A stretch of 64,000 nucleotides of DNA from Nocardiopsis sp. N85 (lineage in GTDB: Bacteria > Actinomycetota > Actinomycetes > Streptosporangiales > Streptosporangiaceae): assembly GCF_028882275.1 (NCBI RefSeq), contig NZ_JARBUT010000023.1:46120-110119 (forward strand), in the 5' to 3' direction. Of this stretch, positions 1-9,347 are shown one piece after another (the first letter of the stretch is position 1; each line of letters begins with the position of its first letter). The notes beneath the pieces are model-generated. The model was not told the DNA's origin. It did not search any database and saw only the letters and a list, made by a program, of their open reading frames with translations. Position numbers and translations under genes: made by a program.

Positions 1-8
1 GTGGTCCC

Positions 9-386
9 GTGCAGATCGTCACCGTCGTCCTCGCCGCGATCGCCGCGCTCCTCCACGTCTACATCTTCGTCCTGGAGTCGCTGCGCTGGACCGCGCCGAC
101 CACCCGCCGGATCTTCGGGACCTCGGCGGAGTCCGCCGAGACCACGCGCGAACTCGCCTACAACCAGGGCTTCTACAACCTGTTCCTGGCGATCGTCACC
201 GTGGTCGGCCTGGCCCTGTGGGGTCCGATCCCGGCCGCCGGCACCGCCCTGATCCTGGCCGGCACCGGCTCCATGCTCGCCGCCGCCCTCGTCCTGGTCA
301 CCCGGGACGCCACCAAGACGCGCGCCGCCATGATCCAGGGGACGGCCCCCGCCCTGGCCGTCGTCTCCGTCCTGCTCACCTTCTGA
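9..386 (+). CDS. DUF1304 family small membrane protein
   Basis: A 125-residue hydrophobic protein with about four predicted membrane helices. It opens with a helix (residues about 3-22), followed by the conserved-looking segment FVLESLRWTAP, and has NQGFYNLFLAIV near residue 53, which is the signature region of the DUF1304 family. The length matches the family's usual 115-125 residues. The GTG at 9 is the first start in the frame and nothing upstream is visible. The biochemical role of DUF1304 proteins is not established; they are inner-membrane proteins often near small redox enzymes. Family assignment is fairly secure, function unknown. Confidence 0.75.
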   Translation: MQIVTVVLAAIAALLHVYIFVLESLRWTAPTTRRIFGTSAESAETTRELAYNQGFYNLFLAIVTVVGLALWGPIPAAGTALILAGTGSMLAAALVLVTRDATKTRAAMIQGTAPALAVVSVLLTF

Positions 387-583
387 CCCATGGCCCTCAC
401 CACACCCGGTCGGCGCTGACGCGCGCCCGGTCGACCGCCGCGCGCGGGGTCCCCCTCCACACCGGGCCGTGGCCCGGCGGCGGCACGTCGGCGGCCCGAC
501 CCGGCCCCTGCCCTGCGAGAGTGGTGACCCGCGGGCACGGCACGGGTGCCCGACGCACAACGAGAACGAGAGGAAGGCACACG

Positions 584-904
584 ATGATCCTCATCGTCGT
601 CAAGTTCCGGGTCGAGCCCGAGGTCGGGGACGGGTTCCTCGACGCTGTCGCCGACTTCACCGCGGCCACCCGCGCCGAACCCGGCAACCTGTGGTTCGAG
701 TGGTCCCGCAGCGTCGAGCGCGAGAACGAGTTCGTGCTGGTCGAGGCGTTCAAGGACGGTGCGGCCGAGGCGCACGTGAACAGCGACCACTTCCGCGCCG
801 GCCTGGCCGCGATGAGGCCGCTGCTCACCGAGACCCCGCTGATCGTCAGCCGCGCGGTCGAGGGCGAGGGCTGGGACCGGATGGGCGAACTCACCGTCGA
901 CTAG
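584..904 (+). CDS. Antibiotic biosynthesis monooxygenase (ABM) domain protein
   Basis: A 106-residue single-domain protein starting MILIVVKF. Its ferredoxin-like ABM fold is suggested by an alternating strand at residues 2-9, a helix at 14-31, the conserved NLWFEWSRSVE strand pair (about 38-48), FVLVEAFKD (54-62) and the HVNSDHFRAGL helix (68-78). ABM enzymes of this size (YgiN/ActVA-Orf6 type) are cofactor-independent quinol monooxygenases or small-molecule-binding dimers. The ATG at 584 is preceded by AGGAAGG at 571-577, a good ribosome binding site, so the longer upstream frame is not used. The substrate cannot be predicted from context. Confidence 0.85.
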   Translation: MILIVVKFRVEPEVGDGFLDAVADFTAATRAEPGNLWFEWSRSVERENEFVLVEAFKDGAAEAHVNSDHFRAGLAAMRPLLTETPLIVSRAVEGEGWDRMGELTVD

Positions 905-1284
905 TGGTGTTCCCCTGAGTTCCCGATGCCCGGACCCGGTTCCGCGATGACGGGCACGGGGACCCGGCCGCCGTGTAAGGGCTCCGCGCGGGTGACGCGC
1001 CACGCCGCCGCGCGCGGGTTACGGGCACCTCGACGGACGATCGGTGAAGATGGCGCCGTGGACTACCCGAGTCCCATGGTTCGCTTCCCGCCGGCCTCGC
1101 GGCGTCGAGACGGCACCTGGGTGGGCGCCGGACAGGGCCGCGCGGTCCGCGCCGACGCCGCGCGCTCCCGAGCGCGGTGCCCGGCCGCGGTCGCGGAAGG
1201 TCCCCGACCCCCTCCTCGACGCCCCCGTCACCGCCGCCCGCGGGGAGCCACCACCGGCAACCGCAGGAACGAGAGGTGAGATCG
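905..1284. other. Gene-less stretch
   Basis: About 380 GC-rich bases between the ABM gene and the BCCT transporter. Overlapping open frames on both strands have no ribosome binding sites or recognisable domains. No promoter or strong hairpin was found; it presumably contains the transporter's promoter. Confidence 0.6.
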
Positions 1285-3429
1285 GTGGCCACCGATGACG
1301 GAGGACGGGATCGTCAGGAGGGCGCGGCGAACCCGCGGACGCCGGCGGACCCGGAGAGGACCGAGCCCGGACGGAGCCGGCTCAAACCGACCGTGTTCTT
1401 CGGCTCGTCGATCCTGATCCTCGCACTCTCGATCTGGGCGATCATCACTCCGACGGGCGCCGAGTACGTCATCGGCACCGTCGTGGGGTGGATCAGCCAG
1501 GTGTTCGGCTGGTACTACTTCCTCGCCGCCACCCTGTACCTGGGGTTCGTGGTGTTCGTCGCGGTCTCCCGGTACGGCACCATCAAGCTCGGCCCCCAGC
1601 ACTCCCGGCCGGACTACGGGGTGTTCGCGTGGTCCGCGATGCTGTTCGCGGCGGGGATCGGCATCGATCTGATGTTCTTCTCCGTGGCCGGTCCGGTCAC
1701 CCACTACCTGGCCCCTCCCGAGGGCGACGCGCAGACCGTCGAGGCGGCGCGGCAGGGCGTGGTGTGGACGCTCTTCCACTACGGCATCACCGGGTGGGCG
1801 ATGTACGCGCTGATGGGCATGGCCCTCGGCTACTTCTCGTTCCGCTACCACCTCCCCCTGGCCATCCGCTCGGCCCTGTATCCGCTGATCGGCAAGCGCA
1901 TCCACGGCCGCATCGGTGACGCGGTCGACCTGGCGGCCATCATCGGCACGATCTTCGGCATCTCCGTGTCGCTGGGCATCGGCGTCGTCCAGCTCAACTA
2001 CGGGCTGAACTTCCTCTTCGGCATCCCCGAGGGGACGGCGGCGCAGATCGGCCTGATCCTCATCGCCGTGCTCGTGGCCACGGTGTCGGCCGTTGCGGGC
2101 GTCGACCGGGGCATCCGGCGGCTGTCCCAGCTCAACGTCGTGCTCGCCATCGTCCTGATGCTCTACGTGCTGGTCTTCGAGAATCCCGTCCAACTGCTCA
2201 ACGCCCTCGTGCTGAACATCGGCGACTACGTCAGCCGGTTCCCCTCGATGACGCTGAACACCTTCGCCTACGACCCGCCGATCGCCTGGCTCAACGACTG
2301 GACGCTGTTCTTCTGGGCCTGGTGGGTCGCGTGGGCGCCCTTCGTCGGGCTCTTCCTGGCCAGGATCTCGCGGGGCCGCACCATCCGGCAGTTCGTGGCG
2401 GCGACCCTGGTGGTCCCGCTGCTGTACACGCTGACGTTCCTGTCGGTCTTCGGCAACAGCGCCCTGAGCATCGTGCGCCAGGGCGACCTGGCGTTCGGGG
2501 AGCTCGCCATGAACGAACCCGAACGGGGGTTCTACACACTGCTCACGCAGTACCCGGGCGTGCTGTTCAGCGCCGGACTCGCGACGGTCGTCGGCCTGCT
2601 CCTCTACGTCACCTCGGCCGACTCCGGCGCGCTGGTGATGGGCAACCTCAGCTCCCACCTGCCGACGCCGATCACCGACGCGCCGGCGTGGCTGCGCGTC
2701 TTCTGGGCGTCGGCGACCGGCCTGCTCACCCTCGCCATGCTCCTGGTCGGCGGGTTGGACACGCTGACCAGCGCGACCATCATCATGGGGCTACCGTTCT
2801 CGTTCGTGATGCTCCTGATCATCTGGGGGCTGTACAAGGCGCTGCGGATCGAGAGGTTCCGGCAGGACGCGTTCCGGACGACCCTGTCGTCCTCGCTGTC
2901 GGACCGGACCGCGATCGACCGCCGGGGCACGGAGCGCAACTGGCGCCAGCGGATCGCGAGGGCGGTGAGCTTCCCCGGCAAGCGTGCGGCCACCAGGTTC
3001 GTCCGGGAGGTGTGCCGCCCCGCGTTCGAGGACGTCGCCGAAGGGCTGCGCGACCAGGGCGCGGAGGCGTCGGTGACCGAGGTGGCCGACGAGGAGGTCG
3101 GGATCCCGCACCTGGAACTGAGGGTGCCGGTGGGCTCCGAGGAGGAGTTCACCTACCGGGTGTGGCCGATCGTGGTCCCCACCCCGGCGTTCGCCATGCG
3201 CTCGCTCGCCGAGCACGACACCTACGTGCGCTTCGAGGTCTACCTCACCGAGGGCAGCCAGGGCTACGACGTGATGGGCTACACCAAGGAGCAGCTCATC
3301 GGGAACATCCTCGACGAGTACGAGCGGCACCTGGAGTTCCTGCGCCTGCACCGGGACGCGCAGGCCCGCTCGGCCATGCCCGGCCACGGGCCCGGTACGG
3401 CCGACGCCCAGGCCGAGGAGGGGTCGTGA
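1285..3429 (+). CDS. BCCT family betaine/choline-type transporter with long C-terminal domain
   Basis: A 714-residue member of the betaine/carnitine/choline transporter family, which imports compatible solutes or their precursors by sodium or proton symport. Twelve membrane helices span residues about 35-515. FAAGIGIDLMFFSVAG lies near residue 120 and the BCCT signature WVAWAPFVGLFLARISRGRT near 345. The IDLMFFSV variant is the one seen in E. coli BetT-type choline carriers. A cytosolic tail of about 195 residues, as in BetT, follows and may sense osmotic strength. GTG 1285 is chosen because GAGAGG lies at 1271-1276; GTG 1276 is an alternative. No betaine synthesis genes are adjacent, so the substrate is inferred. 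Confidence 0.9.
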   Translation: MATDDGGRDRQEGAANPRTPADPERTEPGRSRLKPTVFFGSSILILALSIWAIITPTGAEYVIGTVVGWISQVFGWYYFLAATLYLGFVVFVAVSRYGTIKLGPQHSRPDYGVFAWSAMLFAAGIGIDLMFFSVAGPVTHYLAPPEGDAQTVEAARQGVVWTLFHYGITGWAMYALMGMALGYFSFRYHLPLAIRSALYPLIGKRIHGRIGDAVDLAAIIGTIFGISVSLGIGVVQLNYGLNFLFGIPEGTAAQIGLILIAVLVATVSAVAGVDRGIRRLSQLNVVLAIVLMLYVLVFENPVQLLNALVLNIGDYVSRFPSMTLNTFAYDPPIAWLNDWTLFFWAWWVAWAPFVGLFLARISRGRTIRQFVAATLVVPLLYTLTFLSVFGNSALSIVRQGDLAFGELAMNEPERGFYTLLTQYPGVLFSAGLATVVGLLLYVTSADSGALVMGNLSSHLPTPITDAPAWLRVFWASATGLLTLAMLLVGGLDTLTSATIIMGLPFSFVMLLIIWGLYKALRIERFRQDAFRTTLSSSLSDRTAIDRRGTERNWRQRIARAVSFPGKRAATRFVREVCRPAFEDVAEGLRDQGAEASVTEVADEEVGIPHLELRVPVGSEEEFTYRVWPIVVPTPAFAMRSLAEHDTYVRFEVYLTEGSQGYDVMGYTKEQLIGNILDEYERHLEFLRLHRDAQARSAMPGHGPGTADAQAEEGS

Positions 3430-4065
3430 GGACGTTCCCGCGGTCCACGCACCCGATCGCGCCGTGGTGAGGGTTCGACCCCCGCGCACCGTTTCGGCCT
3501 TCCGTCGGGGGGAGCGGACCGCGTGTGGGCCGAAAGGACGAGGCGTACTCGGGAAGGGGACACGACCGGCTCCACCGGGCAGGCGGCGATGACGGCGCGC
3601 GCGTAGCCCTCGCTCTGCGCCGCCCCGGGTGGACGCGGTGCGTTCCGTCTCCGCCGGCGGGGTGGACGAGCAGTGGTCGTCGGCGCGTCCTGGTGCGGGG
3701 GCCGCCCGGCGATCAGCGTCCGGGCGGGCGGCACCCCGTCCCAGGACCGGCTGCCGCCGGCACGACCCGGAGCCCTCCGGCGAGCGGACCTGTCCGCCGA
3801 ACGCACGCCCATGGCCGCGAACCGACCCCGCATCGCCCCGCGCGAGCCGTCCGCCACGGCGGACCGGCGCGGTTCCGTCAGCGGTCCGAGGCCGCCGTCG
3901 ACACGCTGGAAGGGCGGCACGGCGGACGCGCACCGACAGGTGCGCGTCCGCACCGGGCGAGGCCCTCTCGCCGGGGCCGCGGCGATCAGGCGCGACCGGG
4001 AGACCGGCGCACCCGTGGAGCGGTCCCCGACCGCCCACGATCACCGAGGCCCCCGGCCCCGATCA
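3430..4065. other. Gene-less stretch between convergent genes
   Basis: About 636 bases between the convergent BCCT gene and the aerolysin-like gene. All open frames are low-complexity Arg/Pro-rich translations typical of non-coding high-GC DNA. A weak inverted pair (TTTCGGCC near 3490 and GGCCGAAA near 3530) has a long loop and is not convincing as a terminator. Confidence 0.6.
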
Positions 4066-5433
4066 TCAGGAGGCGGGTGTGCCCGTGACCGTCTCCCGTC
4101 CGACCCGTTCGGGGCTTCGGGGGGCCGGTACGCCTTCGGGCGCGTTCGGGCCGGTCAGCTGTTCGGGCGCGGGCACCTCGTTGGCGTCCATGCCGTAGCC
4201 GACCGCGCGGATCCCTCCGTCGGCTCCCTCGACGCCGCGCCGCCCGTCCGGGGACGGAGCGGACGCGTCGAACCCGTCCGCGAGTGCGGGGGACCCGGAG
4301 AACGTGCCGCTGTCGTCCACGATGGCGTAGCGCAGCCCCGCCTTGAACGTCACCACGTTCTTCTCGTCGTCCGAGCAGAAGGTGTGGTCGGGGTCGTCGC
4401 GCACCACGTAGATCACGTGCTTCTCGGCGTACATGGCCGTGACGCGGCCGGCGGCGGCGTTCCCGTCCACCTGCACCGACTGCTGCTGCATCTCGGTGTT
4501 CGCGAAGGAGCGCGAGTAGCCCAGGGTCGTCGTCACCGACCCGCTCACCTTGACGCCGACGCCCTCCACCGACACACCGGCCTCGAAGCCCACCGTGATG
4601 CCGACGCTCTTGCTGTAGGTACGGGTCTGGGTGTCGGTGACGCCCCAGGAGACGGTCTGCCCCATGTGGCCGTCCTTGCTGCTGCCGCGCAGGTCCAGCG
4701 CGGCCACCAGCGTGTAGGAGCGGCGGCGGCGCAGGGTGTAGGTGGGCGAGTTCTCGACGATCCAGGCCCGGGACTTGGTGCGGTCGTCGACCGCCACGCA
4801 GGGTACGAGGACCTCGCGGTCGATGATCGCGTTCTGCTCCTGGGGGATGTCGTCGGGGTCCGTGATCCTGGGGCGGGCCAGGTTCCCACCCCGGGTGACG
4901 GGGAGGGGCAGGTTGAGCACGTAGACCTGACCCGGGTCCTTCCCGATGGGGAGCCCCATCATGTTCAGTCCGCAGAACCAGAACCCCGGATCGGGGGCGA
5001 TCAGGACGCTGTCCTTCTCCAGGGTCTGCCGGGGCCGCTTGGTGCGCAGCAGCTCGAAGATCATTCCGTGGTCCACCGCGACGCTGTACTTGTCGCCGGG
5101 CACCGCGTAGTCGACGCCGTCGATGGTCTCCTTGACGCAGGCCAGGTGTTCCTTGGGCACGCGCTTGAGCCAGGAGAACTGGTGGTCCGGCGCGTCGGAG
5201 AAGGCGTGGTAGCCGGCGGGCGGGACGACCCGGTGGCCCCAGTCGAGCTTGTGCCAGTCCTGGGCCGGTCGGACCGCCCCGCTGGAGGGGTCGGTGGACC
5301 TGATCCAGGTGGTGATCCCCTTGGTGTCGATGCTTCCGGTCAGTGCGTAGTAGTTCTCGTTGGGACGGGCGGTCTCACCGGTGGAGAAGATCGCGGTGAT
5401 CTCCCCGAACACGCATTCCTTGGAGTAGGGCAT
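4066..5433 (-). CDS. Beta-rich protein with aerolysin-like insertion segment, function unknown
   Basis: A 455-residue protein without signal peptide or membrane helix. The first 250 residues are mixed (for example YYALTGSIDTKGITTWI near 30). Residues about 258-322 are a long run of alternating Ser/Thr/Gly/Val strands (YSKSVGITVGFEAGVSVEG, then VSGSVTTTLGYSRSF), which resembles the amphipathic insertion hairpin and flanking strands of ETX/MTX2-aerolysin pore-forming proteins. The last 90 residues are Pro/Gly/Asp-rich. ATG 5433 has AGGAAGAGG just upstream. It stands alone, convergent with the BCCT gene. The aerolysin relation is my inference from pattern only; it could equally be another beta-sandwich or phospholipid-binding protein. 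Confidence 0.5.
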   Translation of the reverse strand: MPYSKECVFGEITAIFSTGETARPNENYYALTGSIDTKGITTWIRSTDPSSGAVRPAQDWHKLDWGHRVVPPAGYHAFSDAPDHQFSWLKRVPKEHLACVKETIDGVDYAVPGDKYSVAVDHGMIFELLRTKRPRQTLEKDSVLIAPDPGFWFCGLNMMGLPIGKDPGQVYVLNLPLPVTRGGNLARPRITDPDDIPQEQNAIIDREVLVPCVAVDDRTKSRAWIVENSPTYTLRRRRSYTLVAALDLRGSSKDGHMGQTVSWGVTDTQTRTYSKSVGITVGFEAGVSVEGVGVKVSGSVTTTLGYSRSFANTEMQQQSVQVDGNAAAGRVTAMYAEKHVIYVVRDDPDHTFCSDDEKNVVTFKAGLRYAIVDDSGTFSGSPALADGFDASAPSPDGRRGVEGADGGIRAVGYGMDANEVPAPEQLTGPNAPEGVPAPRSPERVGRETVTGTPAS

Positions 5434-5821
5434 GGGCCTCTTCCTGTGGTGCCGGGGGCGCGGCGCCCGGCCGGGCCGATCGGCGTGCAAGGCCGGGCGC
5501 CGTGCCCCGTCTGCCAGGGCGTTGTGTGCCGACAGGGGGCAGAACCGCGTACGCGACGCCGACACCGCCATGGTCTCCGCGGCGGGCGGGATCGCGCCGG
5601 CGCCGCGCGGTTCCCTCCGCGGATCGCCGCACGCCGGGTGCCCACGTGCGGAGGACACGGGACAAAGGCCCGCCGAAGCGAGGGACCGGTTACCCGGGTT
5701 AGGGGACACCCGTAACGCGTACGAAGGGGGCCCGCCCACGGGCGGCGGGTGTGATCACGTCGGGGCGGTCTCGACGGCCGGGCACACCGGTGTGCCGCGT
5801 CATGCCCGCGAACCGCGCGCA

Positions 5822-5863
5822 CCGGCCCCACCCGTCCGGCCCCACCCGTCCGGCCCCACCCGT
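5822..5863. repeat. Three tandem copies of a 14-bp repeat
   Basis: The unit CCGGCCCCACCCGT occurs three times without mismatch at 5822-5835, 5836-5849 and 5850-5863, followed by a partial CCGG. It lies about 80 bp upstream of the Zur-type box. It may be simple slippage; no function is apparent. Confidence 0.85.
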
Positions 5864-5943
5864 CCGGGCCGGGCGGGGCCGGCGGGATGTGACCGACGTG
5901 CGCGCGGACGTGACCGGGCCCACGGGGCTCCGTGTCGCGATAA

Positions 5944-5958
5944 TGAAAACGATTATCG
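5944..5958. promoter_or_regulatory. Zur-type operator (7-1-7) upstream of Opp-type importer operon
   Basis: TGAAAACGATTATCG is a 15-bp dyad with one mismatch in the outermost pair. It matches four other sites in this window (43362, 44848, 47635, 47810) and the published actinobacterial Zur box style TGAAAATnATTTTCA. It sits about 85 bp before the lipoprotein start, in the only AT-rich patch of the intergenic region, so it probably overlaps the operon promoter. Zinc control is inferred, not shown. Confidence 0.75.
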
Positions 5959-6042
5959 TAATATGTCCTGATCAGGCACGACGTGTCCACGCCGTGATCC
6001 CCCATGCCCCGACCCCCGTACGCCCCGACCGGAAGAACCTCC

Positions 6043-7530
6043 GTGCACCCTCACAGATCCGCCCTCTCCGCCTGCCTCGCCGTGGCCTCGGCCCTGGCGG
6101 TGGCCGGCTGCCTGCCCGACGGCGGCGCCGACGCCGCCGACGACGGGCGCATCTCGATCGCGATGATGCAGCCTCCCCGGTCGTCCCTCTCCCCGCTGAG
6201 CGACGACGCCTTCAAGCTCTCCCGCTGGAGCACCGCCGAGACCCTCGTCACCCTCGACGAGGACGGCGACCCGCTTCCGGGCCTGGCCACCGAATGGTCC
6301 TCGGCCGACGACACGACCTGGACGTTCACCGTCCGGGACGGGGTGACCTTCCACGACGGCACGGAGCTCACCGCCGCCGTGGCCGCCCACTCCCTGGAGT
6401 ACGCCGCCCGGGCCACGCCCGCGCCGCGCATCCTCGACGGCCTGGCACTGGAGATCGACGCGGAGGGCGACACGCTCACCGTCACCGCCGAGCGGGAGGA
6501 CCCCCTGCTGCCCCAGCGGCTCTCCTCGCCGCAACTGTCGATCCTCGCCGAGAGCGCCTACTCCGGCGACACGGTCAGCCCCGTCGGCACCGGATCGGGT
6601 CCCTTCGAGCTGGTCGAGGTCGACGGCACCACCTCCGCCCGCCTGGACCGCTACGACGGTTACTGGGGAGAACCCGCCCTGGCCGCCGGCATCGACGTGA
6701 CCTTCGTGCCCGACGGCACCGCCCGCGCCGCCGCCCTGCGCACCGGCGAGGCCGACATCGTCGAGTCCGTGCCCACCTCCCAGGCCTCGCTCCTGGACCC
6801 GGACACCCTCACCGAGGTGCCGATGCCGCGCACCAACACCCTCTACCTCAACACCGAGGAGGGTCCCTTCACCGACCCCGCGCTGCGCGCCGCCGTCCGC
6901 GCGGCCATCGACCCCCGGGCCCTGGTGGACGGCGTCTACGAGGGACGCGCCGACGTCGCCGAAGGCCTCCTCGGCCCCGCCCTGCCCTGGTCCGCCGAGC
7001 GCCCCGAACGCGATGAGCCCACCCCCACCGGCGACCCCGACGGGACGGCCATCACCCTGGCCACCTTCACCGACCGCGCCGAACTGCCCGAGGTCGCCAC
7101 CGTGCTGGAACAGCAGCTGGAGGACGCCGGCTTCGAGGTGCGACAGGTCGTGCGCGAGTACGCCGACATCGAGGAGGACGCCCTCGCCGGAGAGTTCGAC
7201 GCGTTCGTCCTCTCCCGGGCGACCGTGCTCGACTCCGGGGACCCCGCCGCCTACATGACCAGCGACTTCTCCTGCGAGGGGTCCTTCAACATCGCCCGAC
7301 TGTGCGACGAGGACGTGGACGCCGCCCTGTCGGAGGCCGAGAAGGCGCCCGTGGGCGACGAGCGCCGCGCCGCGATCCTGGCCGCCGAGGCCGCGATCCT
7401 GGACACCGACGCCGCCATCCCGATGCTGCACGAACGCGTCATCCAGGGGGACGCGACCCACGTCGCGGACTCCGCCAAGGACCCCCGCGAACGCCTGCTC
7501 GTCACCCCGCTCACCCACCTGACCCCGTGA
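6043..7530 (+). CDS. Opp/Nik-type ABC transporter substrate-binding lipoprotein
   Basis: A 495-residue SBP_bac_5 protein. From GTG 6043 (GGAAG at 6031-6035) it begins with a short lipoprotein signal peptide ending in the lipobox LAVAGC, so it should be anchored outside the membrane. The ATG at 6004 would put 13 extra residues before the signal peptide and has no clear ribosome site. The family pattern is visible in WSTAETLVTLDEDG, TWTFTVRDGVTFHDG and DRYDGYWG. Relatives bind peptides, nickel chelates or opine metallophores (NikA, CntA). First gene of a five-gene, translationally coupled operon behind a Zur-type box, which argues for a metal complex rather than peptide as ligand. Confidence 0.88.
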   Translation: MHPHRSALSACLAVASALAVAGCLPDGGADAADDGRISIAMMQPPRSSLSPLSDDAFKLSRWSTAETLVTLDEDGDPLPGLATEWSSADDTTWTFTVRDGVTFHDGTELTAAVAAHSLEYAARATPAPRILDGLALEIDAEGDTLTVTAEREDPLLPQRLSSPQLSILAESAYSGDTVSPVGTGSGPFELVEVDGTTSARLDRYDGYWGEPALAAGIDVTFVPDGTARAAALRTGEADIVESVPTSQASLLDPDTLTEVPMPRTNTLYLNTEEGPFTDPALRAAVRAAIDPRALVDGVYEGRADVAEGLLGPALPWSAERPERDEPTPTGDPDGTAITLATFTDRAELPEVATVLEQQLEDAGFEVRQVVREYADIEEDALAGEFDAFVLSRATVLDSGDPAAYMTSDFSCEGSFNIARLCDEDVDAALSEAEKAPVGDERRAAILAAEAAILDTDAAIPMLHERVIQGDATHVADSAKDPRERLLVTPLTHLTP

Positions 7531-9347
7531 CCGCCGCACACACCGGCGCCCGAGCCGCCCGGTGGGCGACGCCCGTCGTCTCCCGCCTCGCCGCGCTGAC
7601 GCTCATCACCGTCGTCATCGGACTGCTGCCCTGGCTGTCCGGTCGCGACCCCGCCCTGGCGGTGCTGCGCGCCCGCTTCGCCGAACGCGAACCCACCGAG
7701 GAGGCGCTGGCGGCGATCCGGGCGGACCTGGGCCTGGACGCCGGACCCTGGGTGATGCTCGCCCACTGGCTCCACGGGGCCGCGCTCGGCGACCTCGGCC
7801 ACTCCTGGGTCTCCGGCGCGCCCGTCCTGCCCGCCGTCGTCTCGGCGATGGGCGTCTCGCTCACGGTCATGGCGGCCGCGCTCGCCGTCGCGCTCCTCAC
7901 CGCGACGGCGCTGTGCGCGCCCACCCTGGTCCGGGGGGCGCGCGGCACCCTGCGCCCGGGGGCCTCGGGCGGCGGGGCCGCCGCGGCGATGTTCACGGCC
8001 CTGCCCGAGTTCCTCATCGCCATCCTGCTCATGCTCGTGCTGTCGGTGTGGGCGGGGCTGCTCCCGCCCTACGGCTGGCGGGAACCGGTGCACCTGGTGC
8101 TCCCGGCCCTGGCGCTGGGCGTCCCCGCCGGCGGACTGCTGGGCCGGCTCGTCGACGACGCGCTGCCCGCCGTGTACGCCGAACGCTGGGTGCCCCTGTG
8201 GCGGGCCTCGGGGTGCGCGCCGGGGCTGATCGCCCTGGCGGTGCTGCGCCGGGCCACCCCCGCGCTCGTCCCCCAGCTCGGCATGGTCGCCATCGGCCTG
8301 CTCGGGGGCGCGGTGGCGGTGGAGACCATCTTCACCGTCCCCGGCATCGGCCGCACCGCACTGGGCGCCGTGCGGGCCCAGGACCTGCCGATGGTCCAGG
8401 GGTCGGTGCTCGCCCTGGTGCTCCTGGGCATGGCGGCCGGTCTGCTCGCGCAGAGCGCCCGCCTGCGCATGCTGGGACCGGGCCTGCGCGCGGCGGCCCT
8501 GGCCCCGCCGCCGCCGAGCACCGACGCGGCGGGCGCGGTCCGCCGGGCGATCCCCTGGGCGTGCGCGACCCTGCTCCTGACGGTGATCCTCTGGGGCCTG
8601 ACCCGCGACGCGATGACCGTCCAGGTGGCCGAGCGGCTCGCGGCCCCCTCCTGGGCGCATCCGCTGGGCACCGACGGGGTCGGCCGCGACGTCCTGGCCC
8701 GCCTGGGCCACGGCGCCCTCACCACCGTCGGCGTCGCCGCCCTGGTGTGCCTGGCGGGTCTGCTCATCGCGGTGCCGATCGGATTCCTCCCGGGACTGTC
8801 GGCGGGCCTCGCCGAAACGGCCAACGCCCTGCCCCCGGTGATCGCGGGCATCCTGGTGGCCGCCGTGCTCGGCCCCGGGCAGTCGGGCGCCGCCCTGGCC
8901 GTGGCCCTGGTCACCTGGCCCCCGTTGGCCGCCCACACCGCCGCCCTGGTCCAGGAGACGCGCGCGGCGACCCACCTGACCGCCCAGCGCGCCCTGGGCG
9001 CCGACGCCCGCTGGATCCTGCTGCGGCACGTCCTGCCCTCGGTGCTGGGACCGGTCGCCAGGAACGCGGTGCTGCGCCTGCCGGGCACCGCCCTGGCCCT
9101 GGCCTCCCTGGGCTTCCTCGGACTGGGCGCACAGCCGCCCTCCGCCGAATGGGGGGCGAGCCTGTCGGAGTCCCTGCCCTACGTGGAACGGGCCCCCCTG
9201 GCGGCCCTGGCCCCCACCGCCATGCTCCTGCTCCTGGCCGCGTTCGCGGTCTCCGCCTCCACGCTCCCGCCGCGCACCCGGACCGGCCCGGGGCGGCGGA
9301 CCCCCGCACCGGCCGGGGCGACGACACCGGAAGGGACGGCCCGATGA
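7527..9347 (+). CDS. Fused two-domain Opp/Nik-type ABC permease (DppB-DppC fusion)
   Basis: A 606-residue inner-membrane protein in which both permease subunits are one chain. Residues about 1-315 are DppB-like, ending in VETIFTVPGIGRTALGAV. The second half starts near residue 340 and is DppC-like: HPLGTDGVGRDVLARLG (about 372), then LGFLGLGAQPPSAEWG (about 530). Each half has five to six helices and an EAA-type loop for the ATPases. The start GTG 7527 overlaps the preceding stop by 4 bp and the end overlaps the next ATG. Opp/Nik systems normally have two separate permease genes, so the fusion is unusual. Confidence 0.88.
   Translation: MTAAHTGARAARWATPVVSRLAALTLITVVIGLLPWLSGRDPALAVLRARFAEREPTEEALAAIRADLGLDAGPWVMLAHWLHGAALGDLGHSWVSGAPVLPAVVSAMGVSLTVMAAALAVALLTATALCAPTLVRGARGTLRPGASGGGAAAAMFTALPEFLIAILLMLVLSVWAGLLPPYGWREPVHLVLPALALGVPAGGLLGRLVDDALPAVYAERWVPLWRASGCAPGLIALAVLRRATPALVPQLGMVAIGLLGGAVAVETIFTVPGIGRTALGAVRAQDLPMVQGSVLALVLLGMAAGLLAQSARLRMLGPGLRAAALAPPPPSTDAAGAVRRAIPWACATLLLTVILWGLTRDAMTVQVAERLAAPSWAHPLGTDGVGRDVLARLGHGALTTVGVAALVCLAGLLIAVPIGFLPGLSAGLAETANALPPVIAGILVAAVLGPGQSGAALAVALVTWPPLAAHTAALVQETRAATHLTAQRALGADARWILLRHVLPSVLGPVARNAVLRLPGTALALASLGFLGLGAQPPSAEWGASLSESLPYVERAPLAALAPTAMLLLLAAFAVSASTLPPRTRTGPGRRTPAPAGATTPEGTAR

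Larger units (their letters stand above)
5434..6042. other. Intergenic region between divergent genes with tandem repeat and metal operator
   Basis: About 610 bases separate the aerolysin-like gene and the metal-type ABC operon. It contains three tandem 14-bp repeats (5822-5863) and, at its right end, the only AT-rich patch (5938-5970) with a Zur-type box. The long frames here are GC artefacts. Confidence 0.6.

Noticed and set aside
3462..3492. GGTTCGACCCCC resembles a tRNA T-loop.
   Set aside because: No matching acceptor stem, D-arm or anticodon arm could be built from the flanking sequence.
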